A program made the position numbers and the translations under genes. Shown piece after piece: positions 26,931 through 39,155 of a stretch of DNA of 64,000 nucleotides. Numbering within the stretch: position 1 is the stretch's first letter; every line of letters starts with the position of its first letter. The notes beneath the pieces are model-generated. The model saw only the letters and a list, made by a program, of their open reading frames with translations, had not been told where the DNA came from and made no database searches. Location of the stretch: the NCBI GenBank assembly GCA_021234155.1, contig JAJEKV010000002.1:39421841-39485840 (forward strand), in the 5' to 3' direction. Origin of the DNA: Isoetes taiwanensis (taxonomy: Eukaryota; Streptophyta; Lycopodiopsida; Isoetales; Isoetaceae).

Positions 26931-29150
26931 AAAACATAGTTTAATGTAAAATCTAGCAAATTTATATCTTGTTATATATTAAATCCAAAGACATATGTTA
27001 TATGGGCGACAAATTATCAGGTAGAGGTTAAACATTTTTCGAACCCTGATCCCAATGGTTTCTTGTGCAAGGTCGTGCATTACACACATATATTGAGTTC
27101 AAATGCTAGTAATAAGTCTTGTTTGTTAGACTCTTAGTTTGGTTGAACCGCATGAAATAGCAGCTTGGGGGAATTATAAATCGTTTAATCGTAGCCGTTA
27201 GGTTGCACCAAAAAGGGTTGCTACCCCCATCGACAGGCACCCTCTCTTAAGAAAAACTAAACTGCCGGTATACTTGTTTAGTTTGCGATCCTATTGTTTT
27301 AGCTTAGTATGAAAAATCTGAGGCCCATATGGGCCATGGCCAAAATGACCAGGGGTGTGCATGCAGGCCACATCCAAGCCATTTAATTGGCCATGATCAT
27401 ATGACCCGAATATAGCAGAACCTATAAAAAAAATACCCCTGCAAAAATAATGAAACATATGTTGAAAATTAAATCTAAAACTTAATATATGTAGTGAGAA
27501 AAGTGAGCCAAGATGGATGGCCTAGATTTTGAGCTTAGATGGACCAGTTGAGATTGTGATCCTTTTAGTGTAATCCTATTTGTTGCACTAAGGAGATGGA
27601 CGGCATAGATTTTTGCCAAGATGGATTCGGTTGAGATTGCAATCCTAGTACTCTCATCCTATTGGTTGAACGAAATGCCAGTTTTTCCCTCTTTGCCGAT
27701 TTCCTCTTGCCTTGCTTGGGCGCGACCGGATCTGCAGACCACGGCGTCCGGGCGGCCACTACATCTAAGCCATGGTGATCTGTAGGAGCCCATGGTTAAG
27801 CTCCTTGTGCTGGCGGGCAATTCTCGATTATCCGGCGGCTCCACAGATTTTCGGTGGCACGGCAAAGCTGACCCTCAAATTTTCAGCGATTGGTTTCGGT
27901 AGCGGCTCAGATTCTCGGTGGCTTCGGTAGCAGCTCTTAAATTTTTAATGAGGTAATGTATTTGTGAACTTATTTGAAGTTTGATTTTAGAAGGCGGTAT
28001 GATATGATGCAACCCGTGGCGGCGACTATGGTCGCTGCTTTGTTTCTTCGTAAAACGTAGATTTCTTGTATCGCCAGATCCCCGCACTTTGTTTCTAAAG
28101 GGCATTCTTGCTTGCGGGATATTATTCTTCGCTTCTTCTCATTGTTCAATAACAGGCTCCGCCTTGAATCCTTGGTTTTGAAACTTGGAAAGTGAGAGCA
28201 TGTCCGCTGCGTTATGATCTTGGAGCCCCGACACGAGGGTTCATATCCGGAAAGGAGAGAGGAGGGAAAAATGAGAGGAATGTTTGTAACACTCTATTCT
28301 ATGCTTTCCAAAGTCTCAAAGAAAGGTATTTCTTTTATGCAAAACCATAAAATCGTGTTTTGTGCCACGAACAATGATCCGAACTAGAAACACTACTTTG
28401 GTCCGGATTTTTGTAGTCAAAACTGAATTATTCTTCTTCTTTTTTATCCAAAAGAGTTATGCATCTAAATGCAAACTGATTTTTTGGGTTTAACCCATGT
28501 TTCGAGGCGGATAAATCGACCATAGTTGATAACGCAATCGTCTCAGATCATTTTCAAAATTTATTGAAGAAGGGAGTTCAAAACAGGCTATCAGCAAGTA
28601 TCAGAATATAGCAGGCCAAGAAGGCACATCAAATCCAGAGTTGTCTCCAAATCCAGAGTTGTCTCCAAAGGCTAGCCGGCATAGTAATCATAGTTTTCCT
28701 TGAGTTCCAAGCTATTAAATATTGTCCTACTTTGCACTTTATGATGCAAAATAAAAAATTTCCTGTATTAAAGGAGAACATATTGTATTGAATTTCATGT
28801 ATTAAAAGAGAACATAACGATGAATGGTCATGAACTCAAGATCTTATGTTCACTTTTCCTTAAATAATATACGAAATTTGATTATATTGTCTTTTTATGT
28901 GCAATTAAGTACTAAATTAAGTACTAAATGAAATGTTGCACCAAGAAATATGTAACAAATTCTAAAAGTGACAAGGATACAATACTAAGAAACACTTGTA
29001 CAAAGCAAAAAAACAAGTGACCTTTTCTCGATCAATAGGTAATAACATCACATACTTTTAATTAGAAACCACAATGTTCTTATTTGTAACATTGTTTCCG
29101 GCGTCTTGATGTGCATTATTTACATGTAGACATTTATTTGATATGCCATG
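26931..29150. other. Anonymous sequence inside the inner element
   Basis: No frame resembles a known protein. The part 27,600-28,150 is more GC-rich with short basic minus-strand frames, but I cannot support a gene. Confidence 0.4.
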
Positions 29151-29759
29151 TGTCAATATCTCATTAGTTAAACAACCACACTAGAAACTCACGTTTTTTT
29201 CTATGTGTTATTATATTACTTTTTACATGTCCTCATTTTAAGAAAACAATAGCTAGATTTCAATAACACATGTAGTGTTTCGTAAATTAAAAAAAGGCCA
29301 TGCGTGGTTTTCTTAATTTTGCAAAAACAACATTTGAAACGACGTGTCCATATTGAGGAAAAGAACATTTGAAAATATTATTTTTCTATTTCCTACGTGT
29401 TTTTTTTATAGTTCTTTATTTCTAGTGTTGTAATTTAGTTTTTCAGGTGTAGTAAAATTAAAACCTATGCGTGCTATTTTAAAGCTAAACAACGCATGAT
29501 TTTACAAAAAACAACAGCGAAGGAAAAAAGTACACGTTGACAAAAATTCACAAAAACTATATCAATTTTTTCTACGCGTGGATTTTTCTGCCAAAAGACC
29601 ACCGTGGAAATTTTTTGCCAAAAACCACTGTCTCTTTGTGCAAATCCGGATAAACGGGCCACGTGGACTTTTGGGGCCATTTTGGTGTTGTTTTTGGCAT
29701 AAAACAACACTTTCGTACAACTAAAAAACAACTGTGGACCAAAAATTGGGATCAGTGTG
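29151..29759. repeat. Right subterminal zone and TIR of the inner element
   Basis: AT-rich sequence with dispersed ACATGT and CACATG motifs like those in the left subterminal zone, ending in the 31-bp inverted repeat (29,729-29,759). Confidence 0.5.
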
Positions 29760-29990
29760 CTATGTGGTGCCTAGTGTGGTGAATAACGAGGTGTAAGATG
29801 AATGTCTGTAATATATGCTATGTGGTGCCTAGTGTGGTGAAAAATATGGTGTACAATAAATTATGTAATATATGCGTTGTGGTGCCTAGTGTGGTGAATA
29901 AGGAGGTGTAAGATGAATGTCGATAATAATATATGCTATGTGGTGCCTAGTGTGGTGGAAAATGTAGTGTGCAATAAATATGCTGATCAC
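29760..29990 (+). repeat. TGTGGTG satellite, right half
   Basis: Continues the array interrupted at 11,981: CTATGTGGTGCCTAGTGTGG followed by GAATAA and an ATATATGC spacer, about four units. The flanking CTA is shared with the left half. Confidence 0.85.
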
Positions 29991-30024
29991 CTTGTTATCT
30001 TCCTTGCGGTTTGCAATTGTTCAG

Positions 30025-31900
30025 AAATTCAAGACGGAACATCCTAGTGTTATGATCAAACAGAGGGATGTTTGAAAAGTTGAAACCATGGTTTGTTGTA
30101 AAATTAAAGGACTTCAATAGTTCTTTTTGTATATACCATGTTAGAATCACGGATGCTAATAGATGGCTTCAATAGTATGAGAACTAAGCACCCAAAAAGT
30201 CACTGCGGTGCACTTGTCGACTTTTTCTTGGTCGGACATATATGGTGAATGCGGTGAATGTCCCCAATACAAAATAAGCAAGAAGTCTGTGGCAGGGAAT
30301 TTTATGTGAGAAAACTAGCTTCCAACCTTACCATAAGAGGGAATGCATTCTGGGTGAGTGTAAAGAGTGTGGGATTAAGAAGTTCCCTATCTGCCCACAT
30401 GAACAATCTAGTGATAGTGGCATGGTGAAGTGGGAATACCTAGACTATGAAAAAAAAGCAGTATTGAGAGATGGCAAAGAAGAAGTCTAAGCTCGTTCAC
30501 CAACACAATGAAACTGCAAGTCTTTCACTGGTGAACAAAATGTTGGAGAAGCTTCCAAATTTTCCTTTACACAACTTCAGATATAAGTGGCAGGCAGGCC
30601 AGTACAAAGAACTCCTTGATAACTTGCCTGGAGATGCTTACCTATCTGTGGTTGACTTCACGAGAATTATACTTTTAAGGAGCGAAATGAAGTTCAGTCC
30701 ATGCGCTGGGTCAACAACCAGATAACTATATTTGTTCAAATAACCTATCAGGTTGATCCACAGACAGACACCATTGAGAAGGAAACACACTACTATGTGT
30801 CGGATGATAGGGAACATGACACACTTTTTGTTCAACATTGTTTTATGAAACATTTTGAGTACTTAAAGCAGAAAGGCAATGTCCCCAAACAAAGACTATG
30901 TATTTTCGGATGGTGCTTTGCATCACAATTCAAAGCGGCCGGATCATTTTATTTTGTTGGAAGGTACGGTTGTGATACGAGGTCAACATGATGTGGAACT
31001 TCTTTGGATCAAACCATGGAAAAGGTGAACATGATGGGAAGGCAAGAGAATTGAAAAGATGGATCACGAGGTCTACGGCTTAAACATCCCCGACATTAAA
31101 CTAGATAATGCCCATGATGTGGTGAAAATTGCGAGAGAAACAATTTCAATGTGGTACATCCGAGTGGACCTAAAATGGAAGAAAAGTTCGAGATACTTAC
31201 GGGAAATAAAACCTGAGGATATCAACAGGAAAAAGGCTTGGGGTGCAGAGACAATTCCAGAAACCAGGCAAATTCATTCAGTCCATGGATTCAGCACAGG
31301 AAATCCAACACAGCTACATACCAGAAAGCTATCATGTTTTTGCAGCAATTGTTTGGATGGAAAATGGGACATGTGTGAGAACGAATTGTATGTAGATGAA
31401 TGGGACCTTGTAGTCGTTGAACCATCCTCCAATGTTCATGCGGATGTGGAAGAGACCCGCAAGTCTACCAGGCCACTATACTCAACCTTGGCAAATGTAC
31501 TTGCAGAAGCACTTAGAGAAGGAGACAGCTTTGCAGTTGCTGCACCTAAAGGGAACGAGGAGGATTCTGTATTTTGGATGTTTATATGCACCAAGCCAAA
31601 CTTTGAAGTTGAAAATGACTTCAAGCAGAACGGAAACTTGTTTATGAGAGGTGAAACCGTTGTGGAGGGCATTTACTATAGAAAGAAGCCTCAGTCAAAG
31701 GTGATGTATGAGTTGTTGACAAACGAGCCAAAGTCACTTGTATTCTCTACTCAAATTTGTGCTATTCGAGTTCCCATGCAAAGAGATCAAGAAAGGTGCT
31801 CGAATCTGTTTCTGTGCTAGACCAGGCAGATGAGGAAAAGATTCTAGAAAACTTGCCCGAGGTTTTATCTGATGAAGATAGCATGTCTGATGAAGAATAG
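30025..31900 (+). pseudogene. Transposase-like gene, 3' part
   Basis: It begins after an acceptor-like TTGTTCAG with K-F-K-T-E-H-P-S, then F-E-K-L-K-P-W-F and a Cys-rich segment (C-x2-C near 30,250; C-x5-C-x2-C near 30,340). The catalytic-looking core follows: V-V-D-F then E-N-Y-T (a one-base shift falls between them, about 30,660), Q-S-M-R-W, Y-V-S-D-D-x-x-H-D, and S-D-G-A then A-S-Q-F-K, again split by a shift (about 30,910). Next come H-G-K-G-E-H-D-G (about 31,015) and, near the end, L-S-C-F-C-S-N-C-L. The tail is acidic (S-D-E-D-S-M-S-D-E-E). From memory, this motif order fits a transposase-like family widespread in invertebrates that I cannot name securely. Several frameshifts make it dead. 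It lies inside the TATT-flanked element and is its best transposase candidate. Confidence 0.6.
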
Positions 31901-32091
31901 CTGAACACATTCTTACAGGTTAGGAAATGATTCAGAAATTTTGAATATGTTGTTGTGTCTTGCCTTGTTTGGGAATAATATAAGAAACTCAATTCCATGC
32001 TCAATTGTATTTTGATGTCCCTTGCTTCAATGTAATATGTTTGCTTCTGATGTAATATGTAATTGTATTTTGATGTCCCTGATGTAACATG

Positions 32092-32200
32092 CCCCAGGTT
32101 CACCACATGTTTCACCACATGTTTCACCACATGTGTTTCACCACATGTGGTGACACATGTGTTTCACTACATGTTTCACCACGTGTTTCACTTTCTGTCT
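32092..32200 (+). repeat. TTTCACCACATG short tandem repeats
   Basis: About eight copies of a 12-bp unit TTTCACCACATG and variants directly downstream of the transposase-like gene. CACCACA is the reverse complement of the TGTGGTG core of the left satellite. Confidence 0.85.
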
Positions 32201-32538
32201 CTTCTCCCGGCAGGATAGATCATACGAGCGGCTTTTCTACTGAAATGCTTTCCTTTTCCTTAAATTCTCTCGGTTCCATCAATTCCTCTCATCATCCTTT
32301 GGCTGACAGCCGTACCCGAAAATCATTATGGGATGGCGAAAATTAATGACCTCGGGCAACCCAAAAGGCCCGAGATGCCATTCTTCTTGCTCCCCGCCCG
32401 AAGTTTACATTTATTCTTATTACAGCGGTTCGGGGCGCGAGCCGGTTCTTGCCAGCGAGTCCCTTACAAGTTCTGATTTCTGGTGGGTGGGAAGCGGTTT
32501 TTCTGATTTACTGACTTCAGGCGGCTACTACAGCAGAC

Positions 32539-33178
32539 ATGGCCAACTTCACCTCTTGGATGCTGCAAAACGATGGAGTGCCGGAATGGGACAATGTGAC
32601 CAGAGAAGAAGAGCCCATAATACCTAGGCGTGCTGTCCCGATTTTCAGCCATGCAGAATGGATGGACATGCTCAGGATACAGAAATTACTCTATTCACCG
32701 GATGAGAATATGACCACAGAAATGCTGAAAACTCTCACCAGGAGGTTGAATTGTATACCACAGCTCCCAGACCTCTCAACTTACTCTGCCTCCACTGAAA
32801 TTTTTACACACCAGCATCTTTGGCCCGTTCCTCATACTATTGACCAGGATCTGCAAAGGTTGAGACCTTTTTACGCTTAATGGCTACCAAGCCTTTACGC
32901 TAAAATGAGTTCCTCTTTTGTTATGATAGGTTGTTTACTGAGAGGACCAATTCCTTCACTTCAGGGATATGTACTATCATCACAAGGCCTTGCAGGATGG
33001 ACATGGAGAAGCTGCTATTCTGTTTGGTAACACTCCACCATTATGGTTTTTTGCTTTCCCTCCAGAATGGGAGCAAATAGGCTGGGAAGCTGACCCGGTG
33101 GCCACTGATCTGGTGATCATAGAAGATGACGAGGAGGAGCTGGACCCAGATCTCTTTTTGATAGACCCACAGGAATGA
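32539..33178 (+). CDS. Unrecognised two-exon accessory gene of the outer element
   Basis: Exon 1 (32,539-32,858) ends CTGCAAAG/GT and exon 2 (32,965-33,178) follows CTTCAG. The splice keeps frame and gives about 177 residues: M-A-N-F-T-S-W at the start, H-T-I-D-Q-D-L-Q-R at the junction, then D-M-Y-Y-H-H-K, a distinctive L-F-G-N-T-P-P-L-W-F-F-A-F-P-P-E-W, and an acidic tail (E-D-D-E-E-E-L-D-P-D). No stop or frameshift is seen, unlike the transposase next door. Same orientation as the transposase and about 640 bp downstream. I do not recognise the family. It could be a transposition accessory protein or captured cargo; the splice model is my inference. Confidence 0.45.
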
Positions 33179-33274
33179 AAACAAGTGTATATAATCTGAA
33201 ATGTAACCTTATGTAATCATTTTATATGTTTAATATAAATCTTCACTCTTCAATCTTTACTGTTTAATTGACAG

Positions 33275-33607
33275 GGTGAAAGTGACACACAGAAAAATTA
33301 CATTAAGGATGAACGGAATGGGACAGAGAAACACATGATGAAACCCACCACTGGAAATCTGTCACATCAAATGCAAGTTCAATCATTCAAAAGCTGGCTG
33401 TGCAGGAAAGATTGGAGGGAAACCCTAAATCTAGTTTTGCATGCAGACATTGGCTTATCCCGATCCAGCTATGGCGGAAGGAAACAGAAGGAGAACATGG
33501 GCACAAACAATTTCGCCCGGTTCAAATGCGATGATCCGGTAAGACCTATAATTGAGCAAATAAACCCGAAAACAGAGGCGGATATTAGAGGAGCGGAGGA
33601 CCCATGA
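33275..33607 (+). other. Possible further exon, unrecognised
   Basis: After an acceptor-like TTAATTGACAG there is an open frame of about 110 residues (G-E-S-D-T-Q-K start; M-M-K-P-T-T near 33,335) ending at 33,607. It may be a third exon of the gene upstream if that gene's stop at 33,176-33,178 is skipped, or a separate short gene. No family match. Confidence 0.25.
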
Positions 33608-34289
33608 ATTCCGAGGTATTCTAGGCTTAAAACATAGGTTAATTCCTCTCTGATGGGCTTAAAGAATTAGAAGCCAAGGCAGTGATAGGCGGTTGCCTTT
33701 CTTATTACTAATGATGTTGTTTTACACAGATGCAGTCAGGAGACTTAACAGAGCTGGTGCAGCCGGCCACGTGGTTCCGGGGTGGCGATGATTCTCGAGG
33801 ATGAGTTCGCAGCTCTCCCATGCTTGAGGAAGAGGATATGTTCATCGAACTAAAAGCAGGAAATGATCCATGCTTCAGCCATTAAAAAGTGCTCAACAGG
33901 CCAGCTGCATGGAGACACAACAACCTGAGACAATACTTTGTCATAAGTGGGAGCAGAAATGAGAAGCTCATGTTTTAGTGTTCTTTGGATTTCACCAACT
34001 ATTCATTCAGAAAAACTTGATGAAATCTTGGACATACTTGGAAGAAGAAGAGTTACTGAGATCTCACAATGCGGGGATCCGATTGAGGCCCAAAGAATCG
34101 TATGTCATCATTAACCTCTTCAAAAAAATTTATTATTATATCTCTATTGCATTTTGATAATACTAGAAGCTCAGGGTTATAGTTTTCCCTGATTTTTCTG
34201 CATACTTCATTTCATAAGAAGTATGAACTATTCTACCGGGTGTGGTAGATTTCCATATGTATTTTTCTCCCTTTGAAATATAAAAACAA
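33608..34289. other. Non-coding stretch
   Basis: Only short frames. Nothing recognised. Confidence 0.4.
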
Positions 34290-34366
34290 TGTTTGCATCA
34301 CCACAGCTTCACCACAGTTTTCACCACATTTTTCACCACAGCTTTCACCACAGATTTCACCATAAT
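34290..34366 (+). repeat. TTTCACCACA short tandem repeats
   Basis: About six copies of a 12-13-bp unit containing TTCACCACA, of the same kind as at 32,092. Confidence 0.8.
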
Positions 34367-34929
34367 CAGCCAGGGGCATTGACCATTTTTTGACCCGTCC
34401 GAAAATGGAATGGCTCTCGATTCCCCGATAGTATCTTGAGTGATTTTGGTGACAAAGAATATATGGATCCCAAATTAGGTCCCCTGAATTGATATGAGGC
34501 CAAAATTCATTGAGCTCTGCTTTGTGCAAGCAAAGATTCTTGCAAGGCCACTAACTTTTGCTTGAGGGAATTACGTGTTTTTTCTTTTTCAGTTTCTTTT
34601 GAACTCTATTTCTTTTGAACCCGAGCCACCCATCTCATATTTTCCTATTTGCCGAAATGGTTTACCATATTTTGTTAGTGTGCGGATCATAGATTCTCGC
34701 ACCTTCAAATTCCTTGTTTGCATTTTATAATTAATGACAAAAGTTCAAATAACCGAAAGAAACAGTTGGAAACTTCGTGAGAACAATTAAAGCAAAACAA
34801 GTTCTATTGCAAAACAAGGACTATTGCAAAACAAGTTACGTCATTAATGAAAAGCCTTTACAAAGAATAGTCACAAGGACTATTGCCAAAAAAATTGAAA
34901 CCAGGGATTACAATACAAATCTAAACTAA

Positions 34930-35253
34930 TCAGGTGGGGGCCATCTTGAGCTCTATATGGAGGTCGTCCTCGCAGGCATACATCTTCATTTCGAGGAGTC
35001 GCTCCTCGTCATCATAACCTGCATGCACCCACTCAAGCACCCGCAATGAAGCGACAGCTTGATGATCCATGATGAGCTTCTCCACCTCTGGTGGAGTGAA
35101 CTTGGCCACCATCAGAATCGGGCCTCCTCCTGCGGTGGAGGAAGACACAGATCCTCCGCAGGAAGCCACGGATTCTGACCGTGCTGGCTGCAAAGGAGCA
35201 GGCACAATGGCCGGGATAGTGTTCCTGCGGAGTGTAGTCTTGAACTTAGCCAT
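34930..35253 (-). CDS. Hypothetical protein, about 107 residues
   Basis: The frame could start further upstream (35,397), but that extension runs toward minisatellite sequence, so I take M-A-K-F-K-T-T-L-R-R at 35,253. It has a serine/glycine/alanine-rich middle, V-A-K-F-T-P-P-E-V-E near residue 55, and an acidic end with Y-D-D-E-E-R-L-L-E-M-K-M. No known domain. Codon use is GC-richer than its surroundings, which suggests real coding history. It lies in the outer element opposite to the transposase and could be captured host sequence. Confidence 0.35.
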   Translation of the reverse strand: MAKFKTTLRRNTIPAIVPAPLQPARSESVASCGGSVSSSTAGGGPILMVAKFTPPEVEKLIMDHQAVASLRVLEWVHAGYDDEERLLEMKMYACEDDLHIELKMAPT

Positions 35254-35391
35254 GGCGGAAGTGAAGGAGATGGACGGAATGGGGAAGGAGTGAAGGAGAT
35301 GGCGGAATAGACGATGGGGACGGAATGAAGCTGCAGGGCATCCATACGATTTTGGGAATGAGGCAGAAGAGGAAAGGGACGTTTGCATGCA

Positions 35392-36098
35392 TGCCACCTA
35401 GGCTCCAACATGCCACAGTAAAGGGTCAAGCATGCCACATAGACCGAAAGCATGCCACCTAGGCTCCAACATGCCAAGGTGGCTCAAACATGCCACCTAG
35501 GCTCTAACATGCCACGTAAGCCCCAACATGCCACCTATGATTCACCACATGATTCACCACATGATTCACCAAATGCACCACATGATCCACCACATGCACC
35601 ATTTGCATCACCAAACATGTTGGTCAATGGAAGTCAAACATGTAACAAAGGTCACGTAAAGGCTCAAGCATGCCAAGGTGGCTCAAATATGCCACCTAGG
35701 CTCCAACATGCCAAGGTGGCTCAAACATGCCACCTAGGCTCCAACATGCCACGTAAGCTCCAACATGCCACCTATAATTCACCACATGATTCACCAAATG
35801 CACCACATGATTCACCACATGCACCATTTGCATCACCAAACATGTTGGTCAATGAAAGTCAAACATGTAACAAAGGTCATGTAAAGGCTCAAGCATGCCA
35901 AGGTGGCTCAAATATGCCACCTAGGCTCAAACATGCCAAGGTGGCTCAAACATGCCACCTAGGCTCCAACATGCCACGTAAGCTCCAGCATGCCACCTAT
36001 GATTCACCACATGATTCACCACATGGTTCACCAAACGCACCACATGATTCACCACATGCACCATTTGCATCACCACATCTATCACGACATGTAACACC
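35392..36098. repeat. Composite array: 19-bp minisatellite plus CACCACATGATT units
   Basis: Three higher-order units of about 225-235 bp. Each contains four to six 19-bp minisatellite units, then several 12-bp ATTCACCACATG units, then CACCATTTGCATCACCA and CATGTTGGTCAATG. Landmarks lie near 35,598, 35,822 and 36,058. The 19-bp units are the same family as arrays 1 and 2 inside the inner element. Confidence 0.85.
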
Positions 36099-36199
36099 AC
36101 ATTGTCATGAATCTTTGAATACATCAATTTCTTTCCGAGATTTGAACTCCACCGAGTGTTGCTCGTCAGCCGAAAAAAGTCTATTGTATACAATAGTAT

Positions 36200-37440
36200 A
36201 CAACAATGTACATTAGAGTGTCAATGAAAGAATAGGTTACAAGAATAACCTCTTTGGTTACAATAATACAAACATGTGATTACAAGTAAAGATCTATTGA
36301 TCTGTCAACCTCAGCTTCATTACTACAGCAACTGTGCTTCACAACATCAATCATCATTCTGCGCGTGTCCAACATTTCATAACTAGAAATTGATACACCC
36401 CGCAACAAACATATCAGGCCTCACATTGGATGAGTAATACCTTCAAATTCTTAACTCACCTTGCATTGGGATAGTATGTCCAAGCCTCAGATATTTGCAG
36501 CCACAACATGCTTTACAAAGACACATATAGCAAGACACATATATGCTTGAAATGTCATGGAGGTGTCTTTTGCTTGGAATTCTGCTCTTGCTTTTTCTCT
36601 GAGACACTTCCAGCTGCAAAAATTTAACAGATTCGGTAACTATATGGGTCAAATTAAAAAGAAGACAGGCACAAAAGGTTGGAAGTTACCTTGTGACTTA
36701 CATTCACCAAACGATTTGTTCAGATCATAACCTGATGCATCTGCTGATTTGGCAGATTGGTGTGGAGCATGACTTAATGCATCTGGCGATCTCGGCGGAT
36801 TGTTGTCCGCCTTGGAGCACCCTCTCGGAGCTTGACTTGACTTGGCACTTTAGATACACAAAACGGGGAGAAGCAAAAGAGACTAAGCCAGCCAGATCTT
36901 GTTTTATGTCGGGCTTACTCCCTTTTCGAAGTTTCTCGCTTGATGTATCTAATTTAACACCGAGTGGCGATGTCATCCTAGGGGCAAATTAGATACGACA
37001 AAATGAAAAACGAAGGAGACTAAGCCGGGCCTACTCTCTTTTCGAGTTTCCTGCTTGATGTATCTGTCCCTTACATCAGGCCCTTAGCATGTAAACTAAG
37101 CTACCTATAAGTGCTCACCTGTAAGTGCCTCAGTAGCTTGAAGTTGCTTTTGATCCTCCCTACTCACACCTAAGGCTTGTACCCATCTTTGTAGAAAATT
37201 CATGACAGCAATTCTCAATGCAATGATGATTGCAAATCCCGCAAAGAGAACATAAATTTGTCAATGAGAATACAATTATACTAAGCACTTCAGAATTTTG
37301 TTATGAAGTACCTCAAGAGGTCGAAAGCGGACTTACAATCAATCACCGATCTTGCCTTACACCGAATCACTTCGATCTTGTAGAGTTGATCCATTCTCCC
37401 AAAGGTCCTGTTGAATTCAACCGAAAGTAATCCAAGGTTA
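36200..37440. other. Anonymous stretch with one diverged direct repeat
   Basis: A block with GAGACTAAGCC, TACTC and GCTTGATGTATCT occurs at about 36,872-36,950 and again at 37,012-37,062. No protein family recognised. Confidence 0.45.
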
Positions 37441-37444
37441 GTAC

Positions 37445-38050
37445 CACATGACACAACAGCACACCACTTTACACACCACAAATTCCATCATGACAAACTT
37501 TGCACCACAAATGGCGTCATATTCACCACATGTGGTGTGGCATGTGGCACCAGGGTGGCGTCATATTCACCACATGTGGTGTGGCTGGTGCCACATGACA
37601 CACCACCTATGGCACCACAATGCACCCAAGGCACCACATATGGCAATCCATTACTTCGCACCACAAATGGCGTCAAAGACACCACATGTGGTGCAAAATG
37701 TGGATCCATAGTGGTGCCACATTAGACACCACATGTGGCACCACAATGCAAAGAAGGCACCACATCCGGCAGGCATCCACCACCCCATATGTGGCAGATA
37801 GCGTGGTGCAATATTTAGCGCAGCAGTTGGCACCACATATGGCAGACAATCCACCATTCACAAGTATCACCATATCTAACATCACATATGACACTAAGTA
37901 TAGAAACATATGGAAGCCAATTCACTATTCAGATAAGGTACCATTGTTTGGTACTATATGTGACACTACATATGCTACAAACTACATTATTAACATATAA
38001 TTGGCACCATATGACTGTCTGTTAACACATTTGGAGCTACATACTACTGT
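37445..38050 (+). repeat. CACCACA-rich right subterminal array
   Basis: More than twenty irregularly spaced CACCACA motifs, many in the form CACCACATGTGGTG or CACCACATATGGCA. They point opposite to the TGTGGTG motifs of the left end, as expected for inverted subterminal repeats of one transposon. Frames through it are by-products. Confidence 0.75.
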
Positions 38051-39126
38051 GAACTGAAATTATCCACCACAACTCGAAACTAACAAAGACAAATTTCCTA
38101 CACATAACTCACAACACACCCAAATGAAGAAGTAAGTGGTGTACCGATTGTTCAAGCTTGCTAGACCTTTGCTTTGGAAAATAACAGTTCCAATATTAAA
38201 TTGCATCATATGGTGGTTCCGGAAGAAGAGGGTTGAAAAGTACCTATTTTTTCGATGATTTTCCCCAGATTCTTCTTACTACGACTTGAGGAGGCTTGAA
38301 TTGTGGCCTAGTCATTTCAAGAGAGGAAGCATCATCTCGTGGCGGGTTGCTCTGCTTCCACACTATTTGAAATGCTTGTATGCTTCCTCTTACGTTGGGA
38401 CGGAGAGTCTTCGACCCTTTTTCTCTTAATCTGTTGCGGAACTCAACCGGTTTATTTCTTTTCCTTTTGTGTGAAGGTAATACGCAATGACCATAGTCTC
38501 GTGAGGCCATGCCTCCCCGTGCACACTTCCTCGCCTGTGTGATTTTTTTGTAAAGGCACATATATTCATTATACCTCTCCTTGCTCGGATTCTTCAACCC
38601 GCATGATGAAACAAAACAATATTCTAAACAACAGAGAATCATGGGCATCCCCGAATCTAGAATGCAACCCACCGTAAGTGGATTTTCCTAATACTTTCGG
38701 GTCCCCAAACGGACTTCGATTTCTTCTTGTGTGGCGTAATGCTTTTCTTGCCTGTACATTTCCTTGTAGGTGTATCCCGTGGCATTCAAGTCCGGTATGA
38801 TCGAGCCATTTCGTGGATCGATCTTCTTGCCGTAAATCAAAATGGTCTTGGCGGATTAAGGGAGCGCGTGATCGAGTTTTTGAGGGAAAATGAAAATTCG
38901 AGAATCGAAAATGGACTTGCCGGATTAAGGGGCGCGTGATCGAGTTTTTGAGGGAAAATGATGGGTAATGCGTTCTTTGAATAAGCCCTGAATAAGACTG
39001 AAAGGACAAAATTTTGAATAAGTAATCATGTGTATTTTTGAAAAAATAACTCCCTCTCCCACTACAAATTCGGTAGTTCCCACCACACTTAGCACCCAAA
39101 AATGTGGTGCTAAAATGCACGTTTTT
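38051..39126. other. Right interior end of the outer element
   Basis: Contains a direct repeat of GCGCGTGATCGAGTTTTTGA (about 38,863 and 38,931) and, near 39,060-39,120, the boxes that resemble the left TIR region. The minus-strand frame 38,569-39,120 crosses these repeats and is not recognised. Confidence 0.45.
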
Positions 39127-39151
39127 GTTCCACTACAACATGCTTTCACCC
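39127..39151 (-). repeat. Right terminal inverted repeat of the outer element
   Basis: An exact 25-bp reverse complement of 10,564-10,588, followed by the duplicated TATT (39,152-39,155). Confidence 0.9.
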
Positions 39152-39155
39152 TATT

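Noticed and set aside
39061..39070. CACTACAA near 39,062 and 39,131 as the end of a CACTA element
   Set aside because: No partner TTGTAGTG end with matching 3-bp flanks was found. The 25-bp inverted repeat with TATT flanks explains the site better.
38569..39120. 183-residue minus-strand frame as a gene
   Set aside because: It runs through an internal direct repeat and into the terminal region of the outer transposon, with no recognisable domain.
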